A DNA stretch of 6,028 bases from ZC4RG30 sp964632365 (GTDB taxonomy: Bacteria; Pseudomonadota; Gammaproteobacteria; Steroidobacterales; Steroidobacteraceae). Location: assembly GCA_964632365.1 (NCBI GenBank), contig CAZWDR010000139.1:1-6028 (forward strand), read 5' to 3'. Under the pieces are notes generated by a model. It ran no database searches. It had not been told where the DNA came from and saw nothing but the letters and a program-made list of their open reading frames with translations. Below, piece after piece: positions 4,815 to 6,028 of the stretch; the first letter of the stretch is position 1; each line of letters starts with the position of its first letter. The position numbers and the translations under genes are program-made.

Positions 4815-5978
4815 CTATGGCGCGCGCGGCCGGACGCGCAGCCCATCCTTGATGGTGTCACCGGGAAACAGGACGACCGTGTCGCCGGCATCGAGTCCGT
4901 CGCGGATCTCGCGGAAGTCCGCATCGGCGATGCCCACCGTGACGGCCGTCAGCGTGGCGCGTCCGTCGACCACGCGGTAGGCCGCCCAGCCCTCGCCGTG
5001 GCGGAACAGCGCGCCGAGCGGCGCGCGCACTGCATCTTCCACCGAATCGATGGTGACGCGCGCATCGACCCGATAGTCGTGGCCCAGTCGCGCCGCATCA
5101 CCCGGCGCGTCGAACTGCAGGATCACGTTCGTGCGCTGCTCCTCGACGCCCAGGGCCGAGACCTTCATGCGCGCCACCGGTTCGATGCGCTCGACCGTGG
5201 CCGCCAGCGGCACGCCGCCCCAGTTCTCGATGGTGGCCGGTGCGCCGGGCTGCATGCGCACGGCATCCTGCGACAGGAATTCGGCCACCACCTCGATGTG
5301 CGAGGGATCACCGATGAGGACCAGCGGACTGCCGGCCGCCACGACGGTTTCGCTCTTCTGCGGCACGGACAGCACATGGCCGTCGGCCGGCGCCGGGATG
5401 TCGACCGCGCTGCCACCGCGCCGGTCCGCGGGCTGCAGCGCGCTGCGCGCACGGGCGAGCTCGGCGTTAGCGGCATCTTCTGCCGCGCGCGCGGTGTCGA
5501 GGCGTGCCCGGCTGTTGTCCGCCGCAGACTGCGCCAGAACGCCGCGCCCGGCCAGCGCCTGCACGCGTTCGTGCTCGCGCTGTGCGAGAGCATGCTCGCT
5601 GGCCGCCGCGCGCACCGCCGCCTGCGCGGCCTCGACTGCAGCGCGCGCGGCAAGGTCGCTGCGCGGATCGAGGAAACCCGCCGAGGCCTGCGTCATGCGG
5701 GCGATCACTTCGCCGCGCCTGACCGTGTCTCCCGGTTCCACCTCCACCCGCAGCACCCGGCCCGACACCGGCGCGGACACGGTGAACACATCGTGCATGC
5801 GCGTGCGGCCTTCATCGACGAGGTCCAGGTGCAAGGTGCCGCGGTCGATGCGGGCCACGTCCACCTCGACGGCGCGGGGCATCAGGCCGATGCCGATCAG
5901 CACGGCCGCGACCGCCGTTGCGGCGATCCAGAACAGGCGCACGCGGCGGCGACGGCGGTTGTAGGTGTCCTGGGCCAT
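4815..5978 (-). CDS. HlyD/RND-type periplasmic adaptor subunit of an efflux transporter
   Basis: The gene encodes 387 residues. A basic N-terminus (NRRRRRVR) precedes one membrane anchor at about 15-33; there is no lipobox cysteine, so it is anchored by the helix. Then follow a first lipoyl-like half (66-97, with SAPVSGRVLRVEVEPGDTVRRG), an Ala/Arg/Glu-rich coiled-coil hairpin (about 107-182), the second lipoyl half (192-222, IPAPADGHVLSVPQ then SPLVLIGDP), a beta-barrel domain (about 225-315) and a membrane-proximal domain to the end. This is the complete order for adaptors that link an inner-membrane pump to an outer-membrane channel. Its ATG overlaps the stop of the upstream gene by one base (TGATG), and GAGGGA (5982-5987) provides the ribosome site. 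The upstream fragment looks like an ABC permease, so a MacA-like partner in a tripartite ABC efflux pump is the best reading. The substrate is unknown. Confidence 0.93.
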   Translation of the reverse strand: MAQDTYNRRRRRVRLFWIAATAVAAVLIGIGLMPRAVEVDVARIDRGTLHLDLVDEGRTRMHDVFTVSAPVSGRVLRVEVEPGDTVRRGEVIARMTQASAGFLDPRSDLAARAAVEAAQAAVRAAASEHALAQREHERVQALAGRGVLAQSAADNSRARLDTARAAEDAANAELARARSALQPADRRGGSAVDIPAPADGHVLSVPQKSETVVAAGSPLVLIGDPSHIEVVAEFLSQDAVRMQPGAPATIENWGGVPLAATVERIEPVARMKVSALGVEEQRTNVILQFDAPGDAARLGHDYRVDARVTIDSVEDAVRAPLGALFRHGEGWAAYRVVDGRATLTAVTVGIADADFREIRDGLDAGDTVVLFPGDTIKDGLRVRPRAP

Positions 5979-6028
5979 CAGTCCCTCGATTTGAGCACGC
6001 CGACCAGATCCAGTCGATCGACGCCGCG
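5978..6028 (-). CDS. C-terminal end of probable FtsX-type ABC transporter permease
   Basis: Only the last 16 residues are in the window, RGVDRLDLVGVLKSRD, ending with TGA at 5980-5978. The stop shares its A with the ATG of the adaptor gene, a classic translational coupling. Permeases of the FtsX/MacB type commonly end with a 'R-x-D-P-x-x-x-L-R' segment just after the last helix, which this resembles. The adaptor downstream supports this reading. The fragment is too short to be certain. Confidence 0.5.
   Translation of the reverse strand, partial: RGVDRLDLVGVLKSRD

Noticed and set aside
5131..5964. Plus-strand frame of 277 residues
   Set aside because: It is Ala/Arg/Ser-rich antisense of the adaptor gene, whose full domain order is clear on the other strand.

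Overview
The window is GC-rich, tightly packed bacterial DNA. Sampled coding lines run near 68-78% GC. The gene types (a GDT1-type cation exporter, a DUF72 protein, a periplasmic adaptor coupled to an apparent FtsX-type permease, a small basic 'RYVRRD' protein) and the codon use fit a gammaproteobacterium of the Xanthomonadaceae type (Lysobacter, Luteimonas or Pseudoxanthomonas-like). That placement is inference from style, not from a marker gene. No RNA gene, CRISPR array, transposase or attachment site is visible.

Left part (1-1650). The window opens with the 3' end of a gene on + whose last residues carry a TEVN-x-FVWPGPD-x-RP motif. A second gene on - (273-731) ends with nearly the same motif, so two paralogues lie tail to tail. 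This stretch is clearly less GC-rich (about 56% over 181-360) and has the look of an accessory patch. A small acidic protein (776-1150, +) is transcribed away from the second paralogue. It converges on a very basic K/R/A/S-rich protein (1240-1650, -) made of a histone-H1-like tail plus a short conserved domain.

Middle (1651-3240). A divergent spacer holds a perfect inverted repeat. It is followed by a gene for a probable exported heme-c protein with one CxxCH motif. That gene is interrupted by a 100-N assembly gap, and a likely C-terminal end of the same gene resumes after it. Next is a complete GDT1/TMEM165 (UPF0016) membrane cation exporter with both ExGDKT motifs.

Right part (3110-6028, all on -). 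In transcription order: the last residues of an apparent ABC permease, translationally coupled (TGATG) to a HlyD-type periplasmic adaptor; then a four-helix membrane protein; a 23-residue single-helix membrane protein; and a DUF72 protein. The DUF72 frame runs past its normal end and overlaps the convergent exporter gene by 131 bases. The adaptor and permease probably form one envelope efflux unit. The membrane protein and mini-protein look like a second small unit, with DUF72 close behind.

No clearly new multi-gene system is visible. The points most worth a second look are the tail-to-tail paralogues, the broken heme protein, the DUF72 readthrough tail and the 23-residue membrane protein.
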